The position numbers and the translations under genes were made by a program. Positions 15,101-29,321 of a stretch of 64,000 bases of DNA are shown here, piece by piece (position 1 is the first letter of the stretch; every line of letters begins with the position of its first letter). Under the pieces are notes generated by a model. That model made no database searches. It was not told the origin of the DNA and was given only the letters and a program-made list of their open reading frames with translations. Source of the stretch: Diphasiastrum complanatum (taxonomy: Eukaryota; Streptophyta; Lycopodiopsida; Lycopodiales; Lycopodiaceae); NCBI GenBank assembly GCA_029204225.1, contig CM055113.1, positions 24,424,357-24,488,356 of the forward strand, read 5' to 3'.

Positions 15101-18100
15101 GACAAAAGTAAAGTTGTGGGATGCTATGAGTTATTCTCAACTTCAACATCAGAGATCTCTGAAGATTGTTGGTATATTGATTCTGGAGCAACGCAACATA
15201 TGACATCACATCGTGAGTGGTTCACACAATTTGATGACACTGGTGTAAATTCACACGTCAAACTTGGAGCCAATTCTTCTTACGATATCAAAGGTAGAGG
15301 TACAATGAGAGTACATTTACCTTCATGGAATATAGGAGAAATTAAGAATGTTCTCTATGTTCCAGGCTTAAAAAAGAATTTACTTTCAGTTTCTGCCATA
15401 GCTAAACAGAATATGAAAGTTGAGTTTGACGATCAAAAGTGGCTCATCAAAGACAAAAACAAAGGTTACAAAGTTGTGGTCAAAGGATTATTGGAAGGTC
15501 GACTTTACAAACTTGATGCAACTACATTGGATCATCAGGTTTGTGCAGCTTCTGATAGTATAGAGAGCAAGATATGGCATGAAAGGTTTGGACATCTGAA
15601 CTATAAAAGCTTACAGGTTCTAAAAGACAATAATATGGTAATAGGATTACCTAATATTGTATCTTCAGGAAAAATTTGTGAAGGATGTGTTATGGGCAAG
15701 CATCATCGTATGCAGTTTCTCAAGGATGGAGCATATAGAGCCAAGGAAATCTTGGAGCTTGTTCATACAGACTTATGCGGTTCCATGCAAACTGAGTCTA
15801 TAGGGGGAGCATCCTACTTCATGATATTTGTGGATGATTTTTCCAGGAAGGTATGGATATACTTGCTTAAGTATAAGAGTCAAGCTTTTAAGTTCTTTAC
15901 TCAGTTCAAATCACTTGTTGAGAAGCAGACAGGAAAGCAAATCAAGATTCTACGTTCAGATAAGGGAGGTGAATTTATATCTACAGAGTTCCAGGAATTC
16001 TACAAAGAACATGGAATCAAGAGACAATTTGCTTCAACTGATACGCAAAAGACAGCCAACAAAACCACCTAAATCACTGTTTAATGAGCAAAAAGCCGTA
16101 AAAACCAGCATTCACTCTAATTGATCCCGTTGCTAACAGAAAAGTGTCCCTAATGAAGTAAACGGCAACACAAATGAACTGAAAATCGAAAATTTACTTC
16201 CTAAAAACCAATATGAAGTGTCTTAACATCGAACCAATTGTATACCTGGTAGTGCACTTACCACACAACCGATTACAATTCAAAAAAGGAAATCAACAAG
16301 AAGAACAATCCGAACTTTTCACCGTTCGTTGCATACTCCATTGAATTCTCAAAAAAGTGTTAAGATTCTATATCACACAATGGAAAAATCCCCACAATTC
16401 GAGATTCCTCTTGAACACAAATCAATGGCAAAAACGTGCTCAGAATTGGCTCTGATACCAATATAAAGTCCTCAATCCAAGGATCCTATTCTAAGCATGC
16501 CAATCACAAGCAACACAAGGGAACCTAATGGTGGACAAACCAACCCAACCAAACCTAGATCGAACGGATCTAGCCCCCAAGCTATGGATCAATTGCTCAG
16601 AGAGGAATGAGGCATCACACCAGCAGCATCCTTCCACCGGTCATGCTATCAAGCATACACTAGTGAGAGCCCAATAGGTATACTTATACCCTCCAAGGCC
16701 CATGCACCACTAGTAATACACTGTGACACCTCACTGGACAACTCTGCAGCCTATCTAGGCCACGTCATCCAATTCCCCAATGAATCACTAATAGACCCAT
16801 ACAAATCCACCATCAAGTGTTTAGGCCTACAACCATTAATTATGACCATGTACACATAAGGGCCCCAATTCCCTTATAGTCACAACTAACTTACGGTTAG
16901 TTGGTCTACTGATCCCTAGCGTGGACATGCTACCCGAAACCAGTCATCGGCATGACAGTTATGGTCTTCAACACTTCTCGAGCATTCATGCAGCGACAGG
17001 AGTTTACTTTTGATGGACAGGTTCTAGAGGTGGTCCCTTCCTATACATACCTGGGGATCCTTTTCTCGGGTCCTACGTTTAGCATGAGACAGGCAGCTAC
17101 CACTTGACTAGGGAAGAGACATGCCTCCCTTGTTCAGCTAGAGCGATTTTGTTTCCGGAAGTCCATCCAGGATGCTCGCAATAAGAGTCGCCTCTTTGAT
17201 ACAATTGTCACCCCTACGGCTCTATATGCGGCAGAGGCATGGTGTACAGGTCTCCCCTCTTCACACCGGGCCAGTCTTTCACGAATACAGACCGCCATGC
17301 TAGCTCAGCTAATTCGAGCGAAGCCTTCTGTTCCACATGAGATTCTCCTGGCCGCGTTTGTAGTTCCACCTATACAGATCGAGGCAGCTCTTCAGCTCAT
17401 TACCTATATACAGAGGGTACAGGCGTTACCAGAGATAGACAGACGATACATACAGATTGCACTATCCTCCTCACAGTGTCTTCATGATCAGGGCCACAGA
17501 TTATCATGGTTCTCTCAGGCATCTCACCTCTTACTTGAGTCATTTATTGGTAAATCCATCACAAAGCTTCCCTCAGGCACCCATCAGTATATCAGACGAT
17601 TTCTCTATCGAGCATATCTAGAGTGGACTTGGCATAACCAGTCAGGGGTTAAGCCAGCTTTCTACCGGACCCATTTTATGGAGCTGGATGCATCAGGGAC
17701 CCCAGTCATGCCACGCTACTTGGATTCGGGATTGACATGCCTACCACTCTACACTCTCTCATAGCCTATGAGGACCCACGGTGTGTCGCTCTGATGGTAC
17801 GCGAGATGTTCATACTACGGAGAGATGTATACGGGACATCCCGGCATTTTACCTTTCAATCATTGATTACTTCCTTCTTTACTAGGTGGAGATCTCGTGA
17901 TTTAGTGCCTGAGGATGATGATATCCGCTTACATGCTCATAGAGATCAAAAGGTTCGAAACTGGTATCTATGGAATCTATGGCCGTAGGAGAAGCTGTAG
18001 CTTATGATAGTCACAAGACAACTCGTGTTATGACTTCGCATCAGTCTCAATCTCAGTCATAGGCCAATGCCAATCCTTAAAATAAACAATGGGCTTGGTC

Positions 18101-21100
18101 TGCATTAAGGGTTTCCCTAAAAAGTTACTAGCAAAGTTAAAAATCTTGGAGATGTAGTGGAGCTTGAGCCAAATGAGCAAGCTGCCCTAATCATCTTAAG
18201 GCCATCAGAGACCCTTACACCTATACATTTCTCTCCAAAGAACGACAGGTGTATCGAAGAACAGTTTTGCATGCTTTTGAGCTACGAAAAGAAAGACACT
18301 ATTTGAAAGTCAAAAGCAAGCAAGTGTGCAACGGGGCATTTATGAACACCTGCTTAAAAGATAATGTAGAAACTAAGAAGACTACACATACATTGCAGCT
18401 GTTGTGCCTGGAGCTGGAATAATTGTACTGTGTCCTGCAGCAGCTGGTCTGCATGAAATTAGATGCGCATCAAAGAGAACATTTAGGAGTTTGAGAAAAA
18501 GGACTATTGTATACACCCTGAAGCTTATAAAAACTGCACACGTGCAGTAACAGCTACAAATGGAAACCAACAAATCAATTGTTAGTATCCATAGACACTG
18601 GAAAAATAAGTATGATTCACACTCACACAGCATGACCAGGACCAGCAGGTGAAGCGGGTGCCACAGGACCTGGAGCTGGTGCTGGTGGGGGTGGGACGGC
18701 AGGAGCAGAGACCTGGATTGGGCAGCAACATAGTGGGAAAAAAATAGTAAGAAGCACTTTAGTTATAAGAATAAAAGCTCATGACTATGGTGTGAAAGAC
18801 TACCAAACAATTTTAACATGAGAGACTTTTCAATGCAAGTGAGAGAACTTTTACAGTTGGGTTTTTTTTTTTGCCTGGATCATCAATGCATATCAACAAA
18901 TCAGTGAATCTTCATAATGTTTGATAAGGATGCTTCAGAAAGTAAAAGCTGAACTGGCTATCTGAACCTAGATTCCTGTAGATTCCCGGAAAGATAGGCC
19001 ATGCTAGCAAACTTAGCTTAGAGATTATAATAATTATAAGAAATTACTTCAGTCCTTGCACTCGAGCAACATAGGTCAAAGCTAGACAATATCAGGTCCA
19101 ATAGAAAACAATATGTGAAACTCAAGATATTATAAATGTCTAACGAAAATTCTAAGGAAATTCAACTCCATGATGGTTATGAAGTACACATTGAAACTTT
19201 TCTCAATAAGCTGAGATCCTGTTACTTCTTTGAATGTAAGGCAGATTCAACCATAGGAATAACGAATCCTAAAACTCATAGGTTTTTTGACATAAAACTA
19301 AGACCGTTGCTTCATATGAAAGGATTTTCTTTTGATTCTGATTTAACTCACTCTTTAAGCAAGTACAAGAAATTCCAAAAGCTATTATCTGGCTGTATGT
19401 AGCTTCTATACTCAGCAGAATCAACAAACTGCAATTTAGTTGTGAGGATTTTTCCTTTATCACAGGCTCCTAGGCATACAAGTAAGACTATTGCTTTGTC
19501 TGAAAGGACATACAGATGTGCTAGTCATTATACACAGTATGGAGAATCCAAGATACATCAAGGCTTTGAAAAAAAGCAAAAGATAGATGCCAGGAACCTA
19601 CTCATTATTTCTTCTTTTGATTCTGACCTGTATGAACTCTAACTGAATATTACTAACACTCACGCACTACTGAAAACCAAATTCAGGGGCTAAATTGTAA
19701 ACAAGGCTTAAGTGATTTTCAAAATCTAAGTATAACCAGTTGCCTTCATTGCATGTTGTTAAAATTATGACATGGCTGAAACTGATGCACGTGAGACAAT
19801 AGAAGATAGTTGAAGATTCATGAATTTGCTACAATACATACATCCCCAAAGTGGCCAAGTAGTTGACATTTGTCTTTACCTCGAGTTTTGGAGTTTCATT
19901 CAACTTGGGTACACAAGAACAGACACACCATAAAAGTATTTGCACTTTTAGCTTAATATGTCTGAGCACCTCCTTGATAAGAATTAGAGCCTAAGCAACC
20001 ATAATACACCATAAGCGTAATAACCAAAATAGTAACTGTCATATCAATCTTCCTCGTAATTTTTATGTGAGCTCATTGACCAAAATTCATGCAAAAGCCC
20101 AATTATAGACCTAACAATATGTCTTTGAGAGATTACGATATATCGAAAAGTCACAAATGAAATTGTAGAGTTGAAAGGCTAAAACAGTAAACTTCAGCCA
20201 AAAAAGTCAAATGGTTAGAGGGCCATTTTCGAACCCAAAATGACCCCAGATGAATCAGTTACTCAAGGGCCGATAGAATGCAAGCTAACGTGATGGCTGG
20301 TGAACACGGCTAGGCATTTCACCCAAGACAGGTCGTCGGCCAAGACAGGTCAGGTCACAGGTGTGTCACAAGCTACAACTTGGTGAGCCTATCTAGCAAA
20401 TTTCACAGATGTGGCCGCCATGAGCATAGCCAACATGGAGATTTCACAATTTCTGGTGTCCTAACTCATGATGACTAATTTGAAAAATGTTGCTATCCCC
20501 TTCTGAGAGCTAGTTCCAAGAATCTAAGACTGATGTTTCTAGTATAATTTGGAGCCATAGGCTGGAAATCAATGTTTTCTTCAAAACCCAGCAATCTGGA
20601 TAAAATCTTTGTCTGCCCTTGTTATAAAGTAGAAATTTGATGGTGCTCACCTTAATCCTAAATAGAAAGTGCTTTGACAAGAAGTTAAGAACATCATTCA
20701 TAAAACATAAGATAGAAGTGTAGATTGTCTATTTCATATCAATCTCCTAAAGAGATATCAAGATCATCAACAATATATTCGTTGAATAAGCCCTCCATAC
20801 AAACATTAGCATAGAATTCTACAACAGAAACTCTCAAGAATCATGATCATAAACTACCAAATCTGACAAATCACCCTTAGGATTAGGGCAAGAGGGATCT
20901 CATATAGTTGTGAACCTCATGCGATTTAACTAACTAATGTCCAAATGTCTTAGAACTGCCCCCAAGTGGTAATATATGGACCTGATGTGATTTAGTAGTA
21001 AAATGGAGACCCAAGTACACTAGAATATCAAGATATGCTCCAAGTACATGTCCATAACCACAAGAAATGTTCCTTCTTTTTTAAGGTAGCTAAAAGTTGA

Positions 21101-24100
21101 AAAAGAATTTGTCTCAGTCATATCGACACTTCCCTGCAAGTACCAAGAGTTGAGATTCTGTTAGGGTCTAGTGCAGTATGCAGATCACATCACACAATCA
21201 CCATAGCCACTCCTCACAAGCTCTCAGAGATGGCACAACAAAAGTTACTAGATTACAAAGAAACACTGTACATATAGAGTATTCACAAACTGCATGAAAA
21301 GGTAGGTGTCCTAAAATTGGCCTACCACCTGTCAAACTAAGGTCGGGCCCAATATGGCCAAATTCAACCGACAAACTTGGGACATGCCCCCAAGTATAGC
21401 AAGTACTGTAAATAACTCTGTACAGGCTAATTCTTCCTATGTGTGGCTACCCGGCTAACCCAATAGCCGTCTACGGGATCAGTGCCCGATCAATATATCC
21501 TAACGGGTCACGTCCCGATCACAACCATATACAGTAAACCAAATAAACTGTACACTAATCACATCATCACATTTAGAGCTTATACTAATGAATCAGATCA
21601 AAACTGATTTCTAACTCTCTCCCTTAAGCTCAAATGTGATAAGAGTGAAAAACAATATATTGCAGCAGCGTCTCGAGTGTCCAAAAGATGTTATGCATAT
21701 CCCTGCTACCCTGTACTTGACTCACACTCAAGCACACCGACAAACCACCAGGTTTGACTCACAAAGTATCATGCAAACACAATGCTCATACAGAGAGTCT
21801 ACCATACTCTCGACCAACTGACTCGTCCCCAATCCGACTTGAACACAAGTGGACCACATGAGCGACATGGCTCAAACTGAGGAAATCCCACTGCCACCAT
21901 GAGACTTACATCCTCCATCTAGCTAGGCTGACATCCTATCAGACACTTACAAGCACAGACCTGTAAAGCTGACATACATGAGCGACTGAGGCTCAACCTG
22001 AGGAAATTTTTCTACCACCATAAGATTGCACCCTCACCAGATAAACAGCTAGTAGACAATGACAAGTCAATGAGCATAAAATGACTACTTTGTTCTTGAC
22101 GTAGCAAATGCACAACCACATACAACTCTGACTCAGATCTAAACTCTCGTGACAAGGCAACATGCAAGCCCACACACACTCATGCAAACCAACACGAATG
22201 ATAAAGCGTCAAATACATGACCAAGGCCTGCCCATAAGTGGTATCCTGTCGTACCAACACATGTGCCACCTATAGATCCGCTGCTACACCACTGGTCACC
22301 AAATTAGGTCCTCAACCATGGCCTGCACCTGTACCAAGATGCTCTCACGTCCAAGCATATACATCTATCCAATAAGTCCTGAAAGTTGATCCTAATCCAT
22401 TCCCCATGCTCCAAGCACAAGAGTCTACCAAGGACTCAATGAATGAAAGTACACAAACCTCACCATAGGCTATACCTGAGTAGCTCGCCCACCTCCCAGA
22501 GATACTGATGATGATCTGCCTGTCCTACATCCCATGTAGGTTCAACTTCCATGTTTGACGTTGCCAACTCTAATTTGACCAGTACATAGGCCTCCGACCA
22601 AGGAGCCTATCTCGCCAACATTGTATCCATCATAGCGTCCAAGCCAAAGCAAATGCAAACTAGATCCACTATCATGATGAACAACTCACCCACGATCCAT
22701 AGCATATCAGGTAGGATAGATCCAGAACCCTGTACCCTGTACCATCTGATCACCAAGTATCCATAACCCGCTGATAGCTCCCCAAGAATCTCCACCTGTA
22801 GTGCAACTACACTCCAACTCGATCTAACTAAAAACTGCATCCTGCTTACCAAAAGATGATGGATAGAAATAACATGTGACGCCAACCTGGAGATAGCTGT
22901 GCATATAACCATGCAGCTCCTAGTCACCATCCTGCTAGACAAGCCGAACTCAAAAGCATCACCTGCTCCACCTAGCTCCTAGCATCTGCTCGCTCTCCCT
23001 GGCTATGTGCCACCCGACACCATGCCAACGCAAGCATATCCCTGAGTTGCCGCTCATGGGATCCCGAGACTGCTGTCTCCCTGATCGTACTGAGGTATAT
23101 GGCTCTAAGTGACTCCCTCTAGGCTTCCCCATGATCTCACCACCTGAGAATCTGCATCATGGAAATTCCAACACAATGTGCCAAGCCTAAACTCCTGCAA
23201 ATACAGCCAACTGCATGAAAGCTATAGATAGCTTATCCACGCCCGTGATGGTAGATGCCTCCCCATCGATGCCAATGTCCAAAACTGGCCCCCTGCTGTA
23301 ATGTCAACCTGTACTCCCAAATGAGCACACCATGAAGTCCTCGCCATCAATATTCCTTGCAGTAGATCACTTGCAAAACACTCACCACAGTGTTTGCCCT
23401 CTGATCACACCCCGTGCGATCTCCATCAGCTCTCCAACCTAGAGTTGGCTCTCAAAGTTTCACGCTTTGCCCATTTGCGTTTGCAGCTTCTTGATTCCAT
23501 CATGAATCCCACCTGTAAGTCCTATCATGCCAATGACTCAAGTCCAATATGAAATAGCTGCCCCCTAATGATCATCCCATGTCATCCTACAGTGTTATCC
23601 CTACCAGGTATCCCAATGCCATTCCTGATCACAAAGATCTAAGCATCTACCCTGTAGTGCCCACCTATATTCCCCCAAGCTAGCTCCAAGCTGCTCTGTG
23701 AATGGTTCCAAACCACTCCTTGAGAATACACTGAGCTGTAAACTCCAAAGCCACCATCAAGTCCCTCACATGATTGTGCATGCCAATATCCCTCCAAGTG
23801 AAGCTGTGAGATCTTCCATGGCCCTAACCAAATGATCTGCACCTTGCCATCACTAGAATCTGCATCCTTGATGCAATCCTGATATGGCAAATTGACTTGA
23901 CTTATCCAAACTGGCAGTTGAAGTGTATCTCCTCGATGACAAACCTGATACACTGCTCCACAACTACAATGGCTTGATCAAAATTGACTTACCGACTGCA
24001 AAACCGCAAAATCATCACACTCACCACTCACCAAGAGCATCCAAAGTGTGATTATCGACCCGTTCTTCATCCTCTGCGTGCCCCACACACAGCTCGTCCA

Positions 24101-27100
24101 ATGCAAGTCCATTATCTTGCCCAATGGCTTCTAACTGGCACCACCTCGCACTTCCATCACCCGTGACCACCAAAATGTGTGTACCCCCAAGCTAGCCCAT
24201 ATTTCCCTCCGAACGAGAAATTTCAAGCTACAGATGCGTGTGTCAATGCAGCTATCACCTGACTCGACAATGCCACTGCCGATCATCCATGTGAGAGCGT
24301 TCCCCCAAAACGCCACTTGACGTTGGTTGGTTCGAACTCCAACAGTTGAATATGATCACAACAATTTTTCACCTGTAACCGGCATTTCATGCCTACCGCT
24401 CACCTGTGATTGCTTGCACTCTCAAAATTGTCACCAATGATGAGTAGTCACGCCGCCAAACTGCACTTTCGTCGCCACAACTAGCTTTCTCCACACAATT
24501 CCACTACCATTCGCCCCCATACTGGATTTATCACTTCCAAACACCCTGTTACCCTATCAGGAGTAAGTAATAATGATTCCCAAGCAATAATGCCTCATTG
24601 TACCGCCCTTTAGGTTTCACCAGCCCAGAATAGCCCCAAATTTGGCCCACGGTACCCAAATAGCGAATGTAGCCCATCACTAGGTCACCCGCACTCCACT
24701 CGATAGAATGGTGATGAAAACTCCCCAAAACACCTTTCTCTCTGCTCTATGACGTCGCTCTGTACGCTGACTCTGAGCAGCCAATTTCAGGGGTCATTTT
24801 GGCCCAAGGATGGCCAAAAAAGGTGCCCTCTAGCCAAAGATATTCCTCTCAAAAGATTGCCCTAGCAAAATGAACTGTTTCTTCGTTATGAAAATTTTTT
24901 ATGAAGAAATCCATTTTCTAGACTTCGGGTCCCTTCAGCCCATTTTTTTTTGAAATTTTTTAAAGAAAAGCCTTCAGAAATGGCTTTCAAATCTTCGTGG
25001 GCCCTTCACCTAAAATCCAATGGTGTCTTTCAATCCAATGGTCCAGTTTGCTCTCCGAGCAAGCTATCACGACCGTTGATCCTCGATCTTTATGATCGGA
25101 CGGTTCTCCCATCTTCTGCGTGCTGAAGCTTCCTCAAGCAGCCGCTACGCACTCCAACACGCTATGGACCTGGCCTATTTCACCGCGCGCGACCTGTCCG
25201 CCCACGAGCTCCTTCTTTGCCTCTCTCTCTCCAAACTGGCTATGGTAGACCCTCTCCACGGCTGCCTTGCTCCCCACAGATTTGTGTTAAATCTGCACCA
25301 TGGCTGCCAACGGCCATTTACATGATGATTTGAATTGCTAAAGCGCCCTCAAGCATGCTTTTACAACTCCATAAATAGTGTCCTATATCAAAAGAACCAA
25401 GCTTTTGCATACTGAAACCCTAGCTTTCATTTTTCAATCATAGCAATCATAGAGCAATTATCCTTCTTCTCAGTCATGGAAACTATGGTCAGCTAGGGTT
25501 TACAGACAATAAACCTTGGATTTCTCTCTGTATATGACATATTTTGGAGACCAAGTTGAAATTCTGTTAGGATCTAGTGCAGTATGCAGATCACATCACA
25601 CAATCACCATAGCCACTCCTCACAAGCTCTCAAAGATGGCACAACAAAAGTTATTAGATTACAAAGTATAAAGTATACATATAAAGTATTCACAAACTGC
25701 ATGAAAAGGCAGGTGTCCTAAAATTGGCCTACCACCTGTCAAACTAAGGTCGGGCCCAATATGGCCAAATTCAACCGACAAACTTGGGACATGCCCCCAA
25801 GTACAGCAAGTACTGTAAATAACTCTGTACAGGCTAATTCTTCCTATGTGTGGCTACCCGGCTAACCCAAGTAGCCGTCTACGGGATCAGTGTCCGATCA
25901 ATATATCCTAACGGATCACGTCCCAATCACAACCATATACAGTAAACCAAATAAACTGTACACTAATTACATCATCACATTTAGAGCTTATACTAATGAA
26001 TCAGATCAAAACTGATTTCTAACTCCAAGATACCCAACAACTAGAAAGTCTTAAGCTTGTCAGCCAATCCCAGTTGTTGACTACAACTTTTAGGCAAATG
26101 ATAAACCTAATAGTGAAGTCCAACCACAAAGAAGGATTACAAAGCATGATCCGCAAGAATCTCAAAAGGCCATTCATAAAAATGATTACCAACAGGACAT
26201 TTATGACAGTGAAAAACACTTCCATAAGATGACATGCACAAGAGGACTATAGAATGAAAAATGAGATCAAAGAATAATTATCTGACAAAGATAATGCTAA
26301 AAGGTGACTAAAGACTACTTTGCAAGCCCTCCCACAAAAGCATGCCACCCCTCTGAGTTCTCCCACAAAAAATAGACAATACTAGAATCAAAAAGGTGAG
26401 AAATAACGACCCTTTTGTGCTCAGAAAGTTGGACGACTACCTTTAGTTGCCTCCTTCCTAGAAGAAGAATTGGGTTCTTGAGAAGGTGACTAAATGGTAA
26501 AATTGGATACTGCCAAGTTCGGAGATCCAAATGAAATTAATGAAGTTTTGAAAACAAATAATAAGGGCTCTGTGCAATCAATATTTTTGAATCTACCTGG
26601 GGTGGTGTTGGTGAAGATGATGACGAAACCTGTGTTGTTGATGCCTTGCTCTGTGCAAACACGAAGGATCTACTGTCACAACAATATAGCAAGACTCTCC
26701 AACTCAAAATGGTCATGCAAGACAAGTAAAAGTACAATCTCAACCATAAACCTTGAATGCCTCAAATTAATAAAGGGCATAAGACTAAGCCATTACAATT
26801 TTCCAACACTCACCTTTGTCAACATTACTACAAGAAAACTATTCTCTATAATTGTATTGTCATCCATGGTTGTCTCATCTTTCAAGACTTTTCCTTGATG
26901 AATCAGCAATTGTTGTGAACATGGCAGTGCCTCTCTCCCCTGCAAGTCTTCTATTTGTTTCTTGACAGCAATGACCTATTCATAGAACTTGCAGCCATGT
27001 AAGATATGCCTGGTAATAGCCAAAAAGCCAAAAAGATTGATAACTAGCAAAACAATAACCAGCATGCAAATATCTATAGCGATTTTCACAACACGAGTTT

Positions 27101-29261
27101 GAAGCCCTAATTTAAAGGACATAAGTACTGTAGATTTTCCATATAGCCCTTCATAAAGTGAGAAGACTGCCTTTTAGTGAACCAAAAGAAATCATATGGA
27201 CAAGGCATTACAGTAAATGAGATTTTTTCTTCAAAATGAGCTTTATTGCACGGTTGATTTAGCAACAAATTTTACAAAAAGCACGTACTAAAGAGTGAAA
27301 AGGTGGCAACAAGTCTGATAACAGGTACTTACAAAACAAAAAATGGTAATCCACAAACCAGAATGCAATGGAACAAAAAGATAAGGTCAAACCAAACAAT
27401 GGAATGCATAAAGTATAAACAAAAACATATTGCTGTGGGGAAGATATTTTGAATGCAGTGTTTGAACTGTTCAGGATTCAAAATGCATCATTGTGACTTC
27501 CACGTTTCAATAAATCATTCTAATTTAGCAAAGCTTGTGCAAAGTAGCAGTCATCATGAAGTGCCACTAGAGATGTTCACAGAACATTTAGATACCAATT
27601 ATGCCCTTCATTTAGAATTTTCTAAAGTTAATTTTAATGTTGAACCTAACTAATGAGCATTTTGTCATGTCCTGATAACTTTCATAAGTGATCTCTTGTG
27701 GGGTTAAGAATAGTTGCAACCATACTCCAATGCAAATCAAACATTATACCACTGTACAATTACTGTTTTGAAGTAGCATAATTTCAACCAAGTCTACTTT
27801 TTTACCAATCCTGGACGACTATTGTCCGTAAATACTCTCAATGGTTCATCAAATTACATATGGAAGCAAAAACCATAGATGTGTGTATTCAAAACTTTCA
27901 AGAAGTTTTACTCAGTTCCACCCGGCAAACCTTAGGCAACTGATAGTTCAGGCCGGATGTGTCACTGTAAGTGACCTGGTGTACCCACACGCCACCAGGA
28001 CCATCATGCAACTAACCAATCGACCCTAAGCCATACAGGTCATGACCAAGGTTAGCTTAGCTAGCCTAGGACCCGAGTGGTCCAGTGACCACTTAGGCAC
28101 GGTAGGGCCAGGGGGTGGCTACTCGATGAGTCACTACAGCTTGAAGGGTTAAGGTGCCTACAAGGCATGCCAAGTGGCTTCATTGCCCCACGCATGGATG
28201 CAATGCTTCACTTGTACTGGAATACCAGGTAATACGACTTGAAGGACCAGGAAGAGAATCATTCTACACGCCGGCTATTGTGTTATTTAAGAGAAAACGT
28301 CAAAAATCAGCAGTACTTTGATGGATTGATATCAAGTATGGATCTCATCATCAAGACAAAGATCTTCATAAGTGCTTCCTTTGTGGGGTAAATTTGCTGC
28401 CACGTGATCACGTCGAAGTTGCTGCCTCAGCAGCAGTACTTTGGCTAATAGATATCAGTTTATCGCAGCTTCTATAGGGATCTACGATGTTGTAGCCAAC
28501 CAGGCTTCTAAAAAGGCAGCAATTTACCTCGTGCCACTCGGCTGCCAACAACTATGATCATGCCTAAGACAACATTTGCCGATGACAAGTAGATCCACAC
28601 TACATCAGTTAGGCAAGGAAGAACTTCGTGCATCACTTTGATATAAAGTCAGAGGCTCATTGCAAAACCACTTTCATACCATGCGCGAAACAAAAACCAG
28701 CTAATTGAACTACCGACAACTGAAATAAATGGCTACACTTTTTTCTTTGTTGTGTCCAATCTACTTCTCTTGGGCACCTGCTCTGTCCTAACTCGTTGGG
28801 CCTCTTGCCCTTGTTAGTTTTGGCCCCTAGGTCAGGACCAGGATCCTCTCTTTTTGCATCTATCTCCTTGTTGCATGAGTGCCACGACCATTATCATGAT
28901 GGATTCCTGTACAAAATAAGCAACATTTGCTGTCTCCAAAGAGTTTGCTAACCAGCAGCGTTCGCTGCCTCCCTAAATCATGATCAGAGATCGCTCCTTC
29001 CAATTAGCCTGATCAGCCAACAATTAGGCAGCCTCAAGCTCCAAGGTTCCTACTCAGTCAGTGCTTGAAAGGAAGGAACAAGTAGAAATTACTTGAAACC
29101 TATTTTTTCAAGCTTTACATGGGGCTCAATTTACCATACAAAGATGAATCATAAATATTAAGGCCTATGTTCCACATCTGTCTACTCTTATGTCTATGTC
29201 CCCCTTTCTCTCTTTATCCCTATCTCCAAATGACCACACGTAAACCCTACCCCCCGCCCCC

Positions 29262-29321
<60 letters not shown>

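Larger units (their letters stand above)
21148..26024 (-). mobile_element. LARD-type non-autonomous LTR retrotransposon with AGTT...AACT ends
   Basis: Two near-identical LTRs (21148-21616 and 25554-26024) enclose 3.9 kb with no gag, protease, integrase or reverse transcriptase that I can recognise. The 5-bp target-site duplication CCAAG lies at 21143-21147 and 26025-26029. The LTRs begin AGTT and end AACT instead of TG...CA. Orientation is minus: a polypurine tract (AAGGGAGAG on the minus strand, near 21617-21626) abuts the left LTR, and TGGTCTCC, a primer-site-like sequence, follows the right LTR directly. The internal region is C-rich on the plus strand and includes a repeated CATGAGCGAC...CTCAA block near 21858 and 21978. 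It is inserted in RAD23 intron 3. Confidence 0.85.

Noticed and set aside
22607..22942. A 111-codon minus frame inside the LARD element as a possible protein
   Set aside because: It has no recognisable domain or retrotransposon motif, and neighbouring frames are closed; a single frame of this size is expected by chance in a 4.9 kb element.
24400..25330. A possible gag start in the LARD interior near the primer-site end
   Set aside because: The minus strand next to the primer site has no long open frame and no capsid or zinc-knuckle motif.
27841..28029. A possible CRISPR-like or tRNA feature in the GC-richer stretch near 28 kb
   Set aside because: No regular repeat-spacer pattern and no cloverleaf with conserved tRNA arms could be found.
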